Notes: generated by a model from the letters alone, not told the origin. A stretch of DNA of 64,000 nucleotides from Nissolia schottii (GCA_003254905.1 QANU01074831.1:324853-388852), one strand, 5' to 3'; counted from the first letter of the stretch, positions 48,061 through 60,109 are shown. Program-made: numbers and translations.

Positions 48061-49404
48061 TCAAAAGTAAAGAGCATAGGCACATGATTCTATCAATTTC
48101 CTCACTTTTGTTGATTCTTCAAGTGAATGTACAATAGAGGTAAATATATTTGATACCTTGGCCTTGGAAAATAAAGGAGTATTTTTCTTTGTGCATTGCT
48201 TCTTATTTGTTATTTTAAACCTTGGAAGTTCATGTACACGCGAAGCTTTTGTTGAGTGCTTCATTCTTGTTTGATTACCAAGATTTCCCTTATACCTTGG
48301 AAATACTTTATTTGATGACTTTTCCTTCTTTTGTTGGCCATGTTGTCCATCCTTTTGTGGAATTTTCTGCACTATTGAAACACTTGGAGGACATTTTGGT
48401 ACCCATTTCAACTTGGGTCCTTTTGGGTTAGTGTAAGCATTTTTACAATCTTTCGGAACCCATACCATATTATTTCTTACACAAGGGTTTCTTCTATAAT
48501 AGCATAAATGAGAGATATGTCCTAATTTTCCACAATAATTGGACACAATTGATTTTGATGATGTTTTGACATTATTATGACATTTTAAACCATATTTGTT
48601 GCAAGACATACTTGATTTTGCACATTTAGAAATGTTTGTCTCCTCTTCATTATCAATTGATAATAGACATGTAGTATCTTTATTTTTCTCAATTTTAGAA
48701 GACAATTCGTCAAATTGATTTTCAAGATCAATGTAATTTTTAAAATTAGTTGAGGTTTCACATTTCAAGATAATTTCCTTACCAAGAAAAGAATATTTAC
48801 TTTTCAAAGATTCAACTTGACATTCAGTAGAGGAAATATTTTCTAAACAATTTAAGCTTTTATATTTAGATTGCAACAAATCATCAAGCAAATCATCATA
48901 TCTACATTTAATATTATCATTGGAAGGACAATGGTCAAGCTTAGCATTATTTACCTCAAATTCCAATGAAGCAACAATTTTCTCAATTGACTCCTCTTGA
49001 CGATCATCTTTATCTTCATGCTCATCCAAGAAGGCTTCAGGAGGATGTCTTTTTGGGTCTTCCTCTTCTTGCTGTCTAATTTCAAACTTGTAATAAAAAC
49101 TATCATAACAATAAAGAGCATTAAGATTTTCCCAAATACTTTTAGCACTAGAGCAATTTTTAATCTTAGCATAAATGTTTTTGCTTAAGCTATTTCTCAA
49201 TATTTGCATTGCTTTAATGTTTAAGACAAATTGTTTCTTATCATAGGCATTCATTTCATGTGGGTGTTTGGGAGTATATCCATCAATAACAATATCCCAC
49301 ATATCAATATGCATTGCCTCTATATAAATGTTTATTTTGGTTTTCCATATCACAAAATCCTCACCATCAAAGAATGGTGGTTTAATAGATTCATACCAAG
49401 CCAT
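48061..49404 (-). CDS. gag: Gag protein of the Sirevirus-like Copia element
   Basis: This 447-codon frame begins MAWYESIKPPFFDGEDFVIW, with the N-terminal pattern of plant Copia gag proteins (the YxxWKxxM-like core reads FVIWKTKINIYI). The middle is Lys/Glu/Asn-rich with predicted coiled-coil character. A zinc-knuckle-like segment (YCGKLGHISHLCYYRR) lies at about residues 289-304, but the first Cys of CX2CX4HX4C is replaced by Ser. VWVPK and LKWVPK repeats follow, as in other Copia gags. The ATG lies 74 bp from the primer-binding site. The frame stops before any protease motif. Gag forms the particle that packages element RNA. With no pol in the copy, mobility would require help from another element. 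Confidence 0.9.
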   Translation of the reverse strand: MAWYESIKPPFFDGEDFVIWKTKINIYIEAMHIDMWDIVIDGYTPKHPHEMNAYDKKQFVLNIKAMQILRNSLSKNIYAKIKNCSSAKSIWENLNALYCYDSFYYKFEIRQQEEEDPKRHPPEAFLDEHEDKDDRQEESIEKIVASLEFEVNNAKLDHCPSNDNIKCRYDDLLDDLLQSKYKSLNCLENISSTECQVESLKSKYSFLGKEIILKCETSTNFKNYIDLENQFDELSSKIEKNKDTTCLLSIDNEEETNISKCAKSSMSCNKYGLKCHNNVKTSSKSIVSNYCGKLGHISHLCYYRRNPCVRNNMVWVPKDCKNAYTNPKGPKLKWVPKCPPSVSIVQKIPQKDGQHGQQKKEKSSNKVFPRYKGNLGNQTRMKHSTKASRVHELPRFKITNKKQCTKKNTPLFSKAKVSNIFTSIVHSLEESTKVRKLIESCAYALYF

Positions 49405-49477
49405 TTTAGAAAAACTTTATAAGGTCACCAAAAATAGGATCTTTAACTCTAGCGGTTAAGCTTTTTCAGAGCACGAA

Positions 49478-49490
49478 GCTCTGATACCAA
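49478..49490 (-). other. Primer-binding site of the Sirevirus-like element
   Basis: gctctgataccaa on the + strand is the complement of TTGGTATCAGAGC, the initiator-Met tRNA priming site. It lies one base from the right LTR (5' LTR in element orientation). Confidence 0.93.
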
Positions 49491-49491
49491 T

Positions 49492-51354
49492 TGATGGTTT
49501 TGTGTGGCTTAGAGAAGGGGGGTTGAATCTAAGCAAGGGTTTTTAAAAAAATTCTGTTCCTTCGAAATTTGTCTCCTAAAATTTCAGGAGATATCTCCTA
49601 GTTTTCTGGGAGACAAGTTTTCAAAAAAAACTTAATTTCTCAAAAATAAAAACTGAATAATTTTAAGAGCAGAGTATGTAAAAGATATAAGGGAAAGAAA
49701 ATTCACACAGAGATTTATACTGGTTCGATTCCTTAACGGGAATCTACGTCCAGTTCTTCAAACGCCAAAATCAATTTTCTTTCACACCAAATTCAAGTAC
49801 AAAGACAAAACAATAATTCCTTTCACTCAGGAATTTTTCAAACCAAAACAGAAACTTGAAGCAAACTCTTTCTCTCAAGCTCTCTGTTTCTCACCAAAAC
49901 AATTCTCAAAAATATTTTCCAAACAATGAAGACACTCAACAATTTCAAACCAAGGTGTAGACCAAAATAATCAGAGATTGAAAGGTAGGTAAAAAACTCT
50001 TGGGAGAAAATATCACGAATGGCTTTTTGGCTCTGGTGTCTTAATCTTCAAAGTGATCATTGGTCACTTATTTATACTCGATTCTTGAAGCTTCAAGACC
50101 ATCTTCTTTATTTTTGCCATGATTCCTTCTTCCCATGATTTGTGCTCTTTCTTCATTTGTCTTGAATTAGCTCAATTTTTGTTGATGCCTCTTCAAAGAA
50201 ATTTAACATATGTGCTATGCTTTCTTTCTCTTGACCGTTGTGAGTGAAGCTTGCATCCATCACGTTTTTCTTTCTTGTTTGTGAGGAGAGCTTTTCTTGT
50301 TCCATGATTTTTTCTTTCCAATTTCTTGCATCCAGACCATATTGCAAGGAGAGCCTTTTTGTACCTTGATTTTTGCTTTCCAATAATGTGTCCATCACGT
50401 TTATTTTCAAGCTCCTATAGCCGTTGGAAGCTCACCTCTTTATTTCTTGATTTTCCACTTTGCTGAGCTTCACGTGATTAGCCTTCCTGCGTGACTCTCT
50501 CTCTCTTTTATTAAAGAATTGTTTCTTTCATATTATTTTGTATCCAGACGGTTTGCAAGGAGAGCTCCTTTGTACCATGACATTTGCTTTCCTATTTTTT
50601 ATTGTATCAATCACGTCCATTCTTCCCTTTTGGTGTACCACTTCACGTGATTCTTTCTTTTTTGTCAAAGAAGAATTGCTTTTTTTTTATCTCTTTGTCC
50701 TATTCTCCATTTATGACTATATCATAGGCCTTTTTTGTATGGGAAATAGAGCTGTCCTTGATAGCTTGTTTGCATACTCTTCCAATCTTTGTTGCTTTTT
50801 CTAATCCTTTATTTTATTTCTCTTTCCAGCAGCCTTCCATACGTCCCTTTCCTTCTTTTCAAAATAAAATATTCCTTTTTCTTCACTTCCCTTAAATTAT
50901 GCTGATGCACTTTTGCTGCAACACGTTTTCATTAATTGCCTTCAATTAGAATCCTGAGCATGTGGTTGCTCTTTTACTTTAGCATCAGGGCATATATATA
51001 TAAATATATATTCTTCCCTTTCAAGGCTCCTTTCTTTCCTATTTCAAACATAATTTTCCTTTTCTTTCTTTTATTCATGCTTTCCTTTCCAATGCTTCCA
51101 ATGCGTTTATTTCTCCTCTATGTCATTTTCTCAATTTAAAATTTGCTAACACATTTTCAGCTGCTGTCCGAAATTTTTGCTGTCCATAGTCCCTTCCTTT
51201 CTTTATTTTTCTTGAGATATTACAAATACTAACTTGGGACAAGAGGAGATGATATTGCTAATTAATTTAATTTATCCTGAAACACTAGCACACATATTAG
51301 AACGTTCACACAATGTTTGTCATCATTAGTTTTATTTTATTAATTTAATCAACA
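49492..51354 (-). repeat. 5' LTR of the Sirevirus-like element (right copy)
   Basis: This is the partner of 41896-43754. In element orientation it lies upstream of gag and should hold the promoter. The sequence atttatactggttcgattcc near the inner end is a common Copia LTR motif and has a diverged relative near 54820. Confidence 0.93.
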
Positions 51355-51359
51355 GTTTA

Positions 51360-51930
51360 GATAACAATTGTGCATCTATTTATATAATGTTTGTGCATCT
51401 CGAGAGTAAAGTTTGTGCATCCTATCCTATAATGTTTGTGCACTCTTATTTGTGGAATTAAATGGTTACTGTAAAGTTTGTGCATGTGTTCATTTAATGT
51501 TTATGCATCATTCTAATTCGTGATGATTGTTCATTGCTATAGACATGGCTCCTCCATGAGCATATAAAGGGAAGGTTTCTGCTAAATCATATATGTTTTA
51601 ATAAAGTTAGTGCACCTATTTATGTTTGAATAAGATCACTATGTTATATGTAATTATGTAATGTTTGTGCACTAACAATCATAAAGTTTGTGCAGTATCA
51701 CGTATAATGTTTGTGCATTTGCATCAGATTAAATATATTTGAATATGTATGTGATTATAATGTTTGTGCACATCTACGAATAAAGTTTGTGCAATCACAT
51801 GGATAATGTTTGAGCTTCTTATCAAAATGCTTCTGTGTGCCTACGATGATGCCAACGATTGTTTAAAGTAACTAATAAGTGTATCTCTTAATATTTGTGC
51901 ATTGATGAATATAATGTTTGTGCACTACTT
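51360..51930 (+). repeat. TTTGTGCA motif array, right part
   Basis: About fourteen further copies of aatgtttgtgca, aaagtttgtgca and near variants continue the array broken by the LTR element. Removing the element and one gttta copy makes one continuous array of about 1.07 kb. Confidence 0.9.
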
Positions 51931-52189
51931 CGTTTAAACAAGAACATTTTCTCATGGCAACCAATTACCATAACTGAACAAACACACTCCATAAACAACA
52001 CGGAAATTTACCAAGTTCTTCGACATTTGACCAATTTCCTCTATTGCGTTCAATCAAAAAGAATGTAATCACCATGATGAGATCCTCGTAATGCTCTCTA
52101 CGCAAAGTTGCTCATGTTTCTAGTGGTTGTGGTGGTGGGATTGATAAAAAGTTGTGATGGTTATGGCGGATTCTCGAGCCCAGACTACA

Positions 52190-52400
52190 AGGTTTGAAAA
52201 AGTTCATTTGTGATATCGTAGAAAAAATCACGTTGGAGTGCGTTCGTTTGTGATATCATTGAGAAAATCGCATGAGAGTGCATGATTTTTTAAATGAGAA
52301 AAGTTTACTGTAATCCGTATAATTATCATTAATTACGTATATTTTGATAGTATATATATGAGTGTATGAATTTAGAGTGTACACAAAATATTTCTGTATT
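52190..52400. repeat. Right end of the composite TTTGTGCA element with a local tandem duplication
   Basis: A ~50-bp unit (ttcatttgtgatatcgtaga / ttcgtttgtgatatcattga) is tandemly duplicated at 52204-52285. Near 52370 the sequence tatgagtgtatgaatttaga followed by gtgtacac is, when inverted, similar to the left end at about 40880-40925. It also resembles the ends of the small element at 19284-19505. This suggests the right terminus of the same family. Confidence 0.4.
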
Positions 52401-54400
52401 CATAAACTCGATCATCACCCATAAAAATTTCTCTCTTTTATTCCCATCAAACATACCCTTGAAGTCAAATAAACATACTCATTCAACCATCATCATCATA
52501 ATTCTCCCAAATGCCGAGATGGTTGGTCTCATTTGTTAATGTCTGACGATGACGTTGGACATCCGTAAGAGATTCCCTGCCTTGATTTACTTCCACTAAA
52601 TTAATCTTGATCTTGGTGCAAATCATTGTTTTTCTTTTTCTTCGGTTTGATTCCACGCACTCGTTTTTTCGGCTTCATTCATAATAATGCTCCTTTTTAA
52701 TCTGGCTCGACAATCAATATATACTTTATTGGAACCAAGAATAATTAACGAACCACTAAAAACTTAACCATAAAAAAAAACGTTTATATAAAAACTTAAC
52801 CATAATGAATTTGTTTTATTTAAAAGGGTGAAAACTCTGAATTTTTCAATACATCGGTAATTCTGAGATTTAAATTTCTAACCTCATAGTACAATGACGG
52901 TTAAATTTTCAATGAAGCTCTTGGATTATTTTTTTCCCCAAGAAAACAGAGAGAACAAAAACCCTAAGACATGCTCGGTTGTGGAATGTTCCATAGGAAA
53001 ATGATTCTTCTTCTTCTTCCAAATATTGAAGGCATAATCTGGTTTCACCAAGATTAGCAGCAGCAACTTGAGCTCAGTGAGCAGTTCTGATGTAATAGAT
53101 GCCAAGCAATGCCTCTCAGATTGCGTATCACATCACTTGCTGACAATGTTTAAGGCCAAATCAGTACCAAAAATACATGTTTGTGGATGATTGAGGACAG
53201 TTATGGGGAGATAAAGAAATTTTAGGACGGGTTCTATTTATAAGAGAAGATATCACCTTTACATCACAACTTAGGTCATACGAGACTAAAATATCACACT
53301 AAACTCATTTACTTTTTTTAAAACTAAATCTAAAATAGATCACTAATAAATTTTAAAATCAAGATAATATAAACTAAATTTAAAATAGATTACTAATTAC
53401 TAATATATTTTAAAATCAAGATAATAGAAATCAATTATTTAAAATTTTTAAAATTAACCTATTATTTAGTAAAATATTATTTAATTTCTAAATTCTCTTT
53501 TAACTGACCTTATACATGATATGACTAACATCCTACAAGCCTTAGGCAACATCACACTTTGCCTAAATAGGGTGTCTACCATTTACACAATTGTAATTTT
53601 ACTTAAGGATATTTTTTTTTTTCCAAATGACACAAGGAAACCTGTTGCTTTGATACCAACGGTATCAACCCAAAACTCATTACTTGCATTTAAGGGACTA
53701 GTTCCCTTACGAATATAAATAAACATGATAAAATACGTGATAAGTCCAAAGACCCTGCTTGAATATAATAGAAACACTCTAAACACTGACATGAATGTAA
53801 AATAAAATAAACAATCCAATATGATCCTACAAATAGCTCCACCTCAAGGCGACTACCGACTCAAGACTAAGGTGACCATTAATTGCATTATGTTTTCTCT
53901 CCTCTTTTGTAGTCACTCCCTTGTTACCTCTCTCATCTTGCCTAATCAACCATCAAACCCCAAACTCTCTCAACCAACAACCCACATCATCTTTGCCTTT
54001 TTCTTCTTCCTCGCCTACCACCATCTACACAACCCCTACCATTAAAAGGGTGTTCCCTCTATCCCTACCCTACCTTCCCTGCCCCGACTTCCTTTTCCCT
54101 AACTACGCTTCACCCCATACTGTCACTCCCTCGGCTAATTGCCAGTGCCTCCTCCAAATTACAACACCAATAACAACTTGTTTGTGATGGTTTTGATTTC
54201 TTTGTTGACAACAAATAATCAACAAATTTCACTTTGTTTCTAGATCTCAATTTGGAGAACAAAAACAGTTCCTCTAGTGGGGATCTTAGGTCACCCTTGT
54301 GTTGAGGGTGTTCTTCTTAATCTTGACAGATTAATTGGGTTGTTACCCTATTTTGACAATTTTAAGTATTTTATCAGTAAGAACTATGTTATTCAATGGC
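52401..54400. other. Intergenic region, no gene seen
   Basis: Open frames here are low-complexity Pro/Ser/Thr or AT-driven. A diverged direct duplication (aaaatagatcactaataaat / aaaatagattactaattact) lies near 53330-53410. Confidence 0.4.
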
Positions 54401-54779
54401 TTAACTTACTCAATACAAGGAGTGAATTGAGTTCCAATTAAAACTACAATTTAAAAACTTTTGCAAATAAACACACATACTTTTTTTTTGCAAGGATATA
54501 ACAACAACGCCTATAGTAAAAAAAAAAAGAATTAATTCAATATAAACAGTTGAAGATGCACAAAAGATACACAAAAGATGTTGTGTTTTAGTTAAAGCAC
54601 ACAAGATAAACAAAAAAACTCCCAAATAAATTATTTTTTGCCAACAATTGAATATATACCATGATATATAAACACAAATATATATTGTTAATGTTATAAC
54701 AATAATAAATAGCCCAAGACTCTTTAAAACAAAACCCAATTAAATAAAACATGAAATATATAGATGGAACACTTGAATA

Positions 54780-55220
54780 GTAAAAGAGAATGTGGAGAAG
54801 AAGCACGAGAAAAGTGATTTATACTGGTTCGATCCAAGCACTAATCTACGTCCAGCACCTAAGCAATGTTTAAGGTTCTTCACTATAAAGCTAGTTTTTG
54901 TAGGTACTTGTAAATCTTTAAAATCACAAAGAGTTCCTTACACACTCACAATCTTCCTAACATTGTGTTTGGGCACTCCCAAGGATTCTACACCCTAGAG
55001 ATAATTTCTAGAGCACGCTTCCTAGAAATACGAAAGGTTCACAACCTTTCTCCTCTAAAAAGGTTTAATCAAATATATGAAATACAACAAAATCTTTCTC
55101 AAATTGATGAAGGGTTTTTTATGCTTTCTCAAATTCCCTCTCCCAAGAGCAAATATACAAATTAAACCTATAAGCATTTCTAAAAAAAAAAATTCTCTTA
55201 TGGACGTGAAGTGTAAATAT
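54780..55220. repeat. Diverged Copia LTR-like fragment
   Basis: gtgatttatactggttcgat followed by ctacgtccagcacct closely resembles the inner part of the Sirevirus-like LTR (atttatactggttcgattcc, then ctacgtccagttct). No second LTR, primer site or duplication was found, so it is a solo or truncated copy of a related element. Confidence 0.5.
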
Positions 55221-55674
55221 TGCATAGGTTGACTTTATATCTATTGCTAAAATTTGACATTGCTTTAGGCAAAAGAGACCAGATTCAAATTTTAGACTAC
55301 TCAATAAGGCTTTGGTAACATGTCTATAAGCATAACCATTTTTTCCAAAAGCTTAATAAGTTGATATGATATTGCACTTAAAATTTCATTCATTAGGTAC
55401 TGGGACCCAAAGGGTCACATGCCCTACTTTGAGAGTTGGCCAGCCAATTTCTAATTGTCCTTAGAACGGGGCCCTCAGAAAAATACAAAGGTCAAACTGA
55501 CCTCAAACTTAACCTTATACCCACACCCTCTCCAATGGTAAAGCCCATGTCAAGGTGTCCTTCAACTTTTGTCTAGATGTCATAAAATGTTTTATATTTG
55601 ATGATGCCGTGTCTTACAAAAAAAATTTGTTTGCATGATATTATTTAAGAGTAACATATTCAATTTTAGAGTTT

Positions 55675-55965
55675 ATCCTATTTGGTCTTTAAACTTTACA
55701 TTTATATCTTAAGTGGTCTCTCAACTTAAAAAAAGTGACGAGTAAGTCTCTGAACTTTACAAACGTTAAACTCATTAGTCCTTACCCCATGCATGTTCCA
55801 AAGTAAAATAGTTAGATTGTTTAAGAACTTCTTAGGGTAATACTATAAATGTTTAAGGATTACTTAGGACAATCAAGAACTAATCTATCACTTTTTTAAG
55901 TTGAAAAACTAATTATGACAACCTATGTAAAGTCCAAAGGACTAAACATAGTATTAATCCTAAAT
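55675..55965. mobile_element. Palindromic MITE
   Basis: The left arm (ctatttggtctttaaacttt, cttaaaaaaagtgac) is repeated in inverted form at the right (cacttttttaagttg, aaagtccaaaggactaaaca). The overall style (ggtcttt...aaaggacta) matches the legume foldback family at 14646-15002, but the sequence is distinct. Confidence 0.6.
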
Positions 55966-56584
55966 TTTATGAAATTCAAAACTTACTTAGATTCTTTTTT
56001 ATGCTTTGGAAAAATACGAAGACACTGAGGCCGAAGGGAACAAATGCCAGCCAAGTCACCCAACAACAACTGAAGGTCGGCCGGGGGAGAGATCCAAAGT
56101 TGGAGAGGGAATACTTATATTGATTGAGGAACTAAAAACTTGTACATTTTTATGTTTATTTATTAAAAAATTATGTACTAATTTTACGGAATTAAATTTA
56201 TTTACTAAATAAATAAATATATAAAGAACTTAAAAGATAAAATTCATGACTTTTAATTCTTCATTATACGAATTTAATATTTATAAATTAATACGTAAAT
56301 ATTTAATAATTATATCTCACAAACACTAAAAAGGTAAAATGTATATGCCATTTATAAGCTTTTGCATGCTCCCGGATATTTTTTGAGCATCCCACACTAT
56401 CAAATTATACTGTGAGCAGACGTTTTAAATAAAAAATTGTGAGCAACAGGGTTGGGTGGAAACGGACTAGGCTAGACCACACATTAAATAGATTATATAT
56501 GTGTCATAAATTTTTGGCCTAAGTCTAATCTATTACATGTCAAATGTCTTTTTTTTTAGCTTAACCTGTCTTGTTTTAGAAGTT

Positions 56585-57700
56585 TAGGGTACGTTTATTT
56601 GCGTTTCTTTTTAGAATAAAAAACAAAATTAGTAGAAGTAAAATCAGAAGTAGAAGGAGAAAAGTGTTTTGCATTTGGATATAAGTATAGAAGTACTTAT
56701 TTTTAGAATCTGAAGTTGTTAAATTATTTGGATGTAACAAATAAAAAAGACACTTTTTTTTCTATAAAATTATAATTAAGGACATAAAAAATTGCTTATC
56801 AAAAAATGTGTTTGGATAGAAAAAAAAAACTTTTGTACACAATAAGTTTTATTGTGAAAAAATATATAATTAATTAATATTATTTAATTTTAATTAAAAT
56901 TAATTTAAGATCAATGCTTGAGAGTCCTGACTTTAGACTTATTAATTTTCTTAATCATCTCCAACCATACATTTGTCAAATCTCATTGATTTTTGTTTGA
57001 GATTTTAACAAGTGCATGGTTGGACTCCCAAGCACCACTCTTTATTTAATTACATATATGATTAATAAAAATCAATTCAAATAAAATAAAAATGTGTCAA
57101 TATTTAATTAAAAATAACTATATTTAATAAATAGAAGATACGTTAATGCACATATTTTATATATTAAAATGAAATGAATATTTTGGTCCCTGTGAAAGTA
57201 CCATTAATATAAATTAATTTTAAATTGTATTAATCATTGCGAAGAGAGCGTGCCTATGTGAGCAAAATTATACAAGTGACACGAACAATATGCATGTATA
57301 TAACTTTAACTAAGTTAAATTATATAATTAATTTTTTCTATTAATGAATTATTAATAGACACATTTTTTGGGATAATTATAAAATCATATATATATATCA
57401 TATTAAATTGATAAAGTAAAAAAAATTGAAAAAATAGTATGTATTATATATGTTTTGGTATTTTAGAAATTTTATAAAAATTATGAGGATAAATTAGAGA
57501 TTATATTAGTACCTAAATTTTAGGCAATACACTTTCTTCTACTACTTTTTTACTAGAAGCAAGTAGAGACCTGATTCTAAAAAATAGCAAAAAATTAATT
57601 ATTTCATGTTTTTACTTTTTTGGAGAAGCACGAAAAAAAAGTAATTTTTATATTAAAAGAGTACTTTCTCCCTCTAAAAGTGCAAACAAATGCAGCCCTA
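56585..57700. mobile_element. Non-autonomous TIR element of about 1.1 kb
   Basis: The left end tagggtacgtttatttgcgt and the inverted right end (tagggctgcatttgtttgca) match, and both continue into a cttttag-like word. The body is AT-rich and appears to hold a smaller nested insertion around 56810-57000. No transposase or clear duplication was seen. Confidence 0.55.
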
Positions 57701-58193
57701 GTATGGTCTAGAATGTTGTAGTGCGGCCTATTTTTTGTTTATTATTACAAATATATTATAATAAATAAATTTGTCTTTGAATAAATAAGTATATGCAACA
57801 AAAATAAATATATCATAATAATGTGTGTGTATATATATATATATATTACATTTACATAAATTAACATAACAATCTAAGTTAGTTTGATGGTAGATTGATA
57901 TGAAATAACATGACTTATATTTGAATTTCACCTCATTATTTTTTTAATAATAATTATATATGAGTTTAAACAAATCGACCTACTATTACCACATAAAAAA
58001 ACTTTACGATTAATTTAGGTCTAAATTATTTAACTAAATAGATTTTTCAATTGGCTTAAACAATTGAAATTGTGACAATGTCACATAAAAACAAGAGGTA
58101 TATACATTTTGATCAATATAATAGATATTATGTATGAATTTCATTTATTTATTTTTAAGGTTAAATATATTTTTAATCCCTATAATTCTTGAT

Positions 58194-58197
58194 NNNN
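58194..58197. other. Four-base N run
   Basis: A small assembly ambiguity directly follows a MITE half-arm (ttaaatatatttttaatccc). Confidence 0.95.
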
Positions 58198-58739
58198 GAA
58201 CCATTTAATTGATAACTGGTTACCGAAATTAGTCACGCTTTACAAGCATTGGTATAGTCAGTTAAAACTTCATTTTTAAAATTCTTTTCAAAGTGAGATC
58301 TGTTTAAAGATGATCCAAATTCAAGAAGAACTTGTCCCAATCTTCCACACATTAGGGTTTTGGGCTGTCGTTTCCTCCCTTTTAAGTAGAGGGTCCTCCT
58401 TGCAAGATTCTCAAGATCATAATAGATTTCACACAGTAGAAATGCAACAACATGGAGTCAAATCACAAAAAGCAAGATAGAGGGTGGTGCTCCCATGTCC
58501 TCAGACATGATGGGTGGTTAGGGTGTCTCAATTGATATATGTGCATAAATTCCAATCCAGTCTTTTCAGGTTCTGCTGCCTTTGTACACAGGGAGCTCAT
58601 TTTACTGTTAATTTAAAAATCCTTAGTTGAACGCTACATTTTTAGGCTGATATACGAGGATTTTTACCTTTGTATGATCCCAAAACAAAATAAATCCAGA
58701 TGTGTGGGGGAGGGGAAAAATTTACGAAAATATGATTTT

Positions 58740-59220
58740 TGATTCTGAATTCGCCACTCTTTTTGGCAAATTCAGAAGTGTGATTTTTTTTTTAATAACG
58801 GGTTCTAAATTTGCCATCCCCTGTGACAAATTCAGGTTCTAAATTTGCCATCTCCTGTGTCAAATTCAGAACCCGGTACATTTTATTTTTTTTACTGACA
58901 GTGTCTGAATTTGCCATATGACGTGGCAAATTCAGACCTGAATTCTCCATATTGTGTGGCGAATTCAGGGTCTGAATTTGCCACGTCATATGGCGAATTC
59001 AGACCCTGTCCCCTGCGCCGCTGCCACTCTGAATTCGCCACCCTGAATTCGCCAGGGGTTATTCCGAATTCAGACCTACCTTTTTCAATTTCCCATGCCC
59101 GCAGACCCGCCTGTCCCTGTACCCGCCTGTCACGTCTCTTCTTTTTCTTTTTCTTTTTTTAATTTTTCAAATTTCTGAATTTGCCCCTGACAGTGGGGAA
59201 TTCAGACTTTCGCCCCACAC
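58740..59220. repeat. Cluster of inverted TCTGAATTYGCCA motifs
   Basis: The word tctgaatttgcca/ctgaattcgcca and its inverse tggcaaattcaga/tggcgaattcag alternate about a dozen times over 480 bp. Many pairs are separated by only 5-15 nt, so each pair can form a short hairpin (for example ctgaatttgccatatgacgt with ggcaaattcagac near 58905-58940). The region is GC-richer than its flanks. Translated frames are only repeats of the same few residues. No known element end was recognised. Confidence 0.85.
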
Positions 59221-60109
59221 ATTCGTAATTTTCTGTTTTGACCCATATTTTCGAATTTTTCTTCCCTTAAAACCATACTTCTGTCATTATCCCGATATAT
59301 GATTACAGCGAGCCATATCACCTTTTATTGTTGTATGTTGAATCACAAGTTAGTTTTTTTTTTAAAATGTTTATTAAATAAAAAAGTTGGAGAATTTTTG
59401 CTCTTTATTTTTTAAAGTCATAAATGTTTTTGAGAACTCTTAAAAGAAGTTATTCAATTGATTCTGATTTTGTAAAATTTAAAAAATTTAAATAATATTA
59501 AATTTTAATAAAATTTTAATTTTATTATTTAATCAATAATGAAACATTAAAATAAGAATTATGTTTTTTACCATTTATATCAATTATAATCCTTTTATAT
59601 TTTAAGAACAACTTAACGATATATTTACCAAACATCATTTTAATGACTTATGCTTATTGAGAGCAATTTTTGTATTATTTTACCAAATAATACTACTATA
59701 AATTTTTAAGAACAACTTTTAAAGAGCCTAGATAACTCAGCAACTCTTAGAGAGTCACAACATTACCAAACTAAGCCTAAGTATATTTGAATTTCAATAA
59801 GTGAGATTTATTTTTATTGTGTATATATTAAAAAAAAAATTATGTGCTGGACTTGCGTCTTAATAAAATTTCTTTATTTTTTCTTTAAAAATTATAATTA
59901 TGATAAATTTAACTTGACAATTCTTAGATAATTATACTCATAAATGTGTGAAATCCACTGTAATAATGCCTGCCATAAGTTTCACTACTTTATAGATGTG
60001 ATTATTTAATAATTGTCCTATTAACCTGCAATAGCATGATTCATTTCTTTCCTTTTTATCCGCAAGTGTGTGTCCTCTGCCTTGCTAAAATAGTCTAGTC
60101 TAAAATGGA

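Larger units (their letters stand above)
41896..51354 (-). mobile_element. Sirevirus-like Copia LTR retrotransposon, gag-only, TSD gttta
   Basis: Two highly similar LTRs (41896-43754, about 1859 bp; 49492-51354, about 1863 bp) have TG...CA ends. The perfect 5-bp duplication gttta lies at 41891-41895 and 51355-51359. A primer-binding site and gag sit beside the right LTR and a polypurine tract beside the left one, so transcription runs on the - strand. Several repeats of the AAGGGGGAGA tract lie near the 3' LTR, a hallmark reported for Sireviruses (Bousios et al.). The internal 5.7 kb shows gag but no protease, integrase, RT or RNase H. The gap at 46496-47174 is nominally too small to hold a full pol. 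The low LTR divergence seen by eye indicates a recent insertion. It is probably a non-autonomous derivative. Confidence 0.92.
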
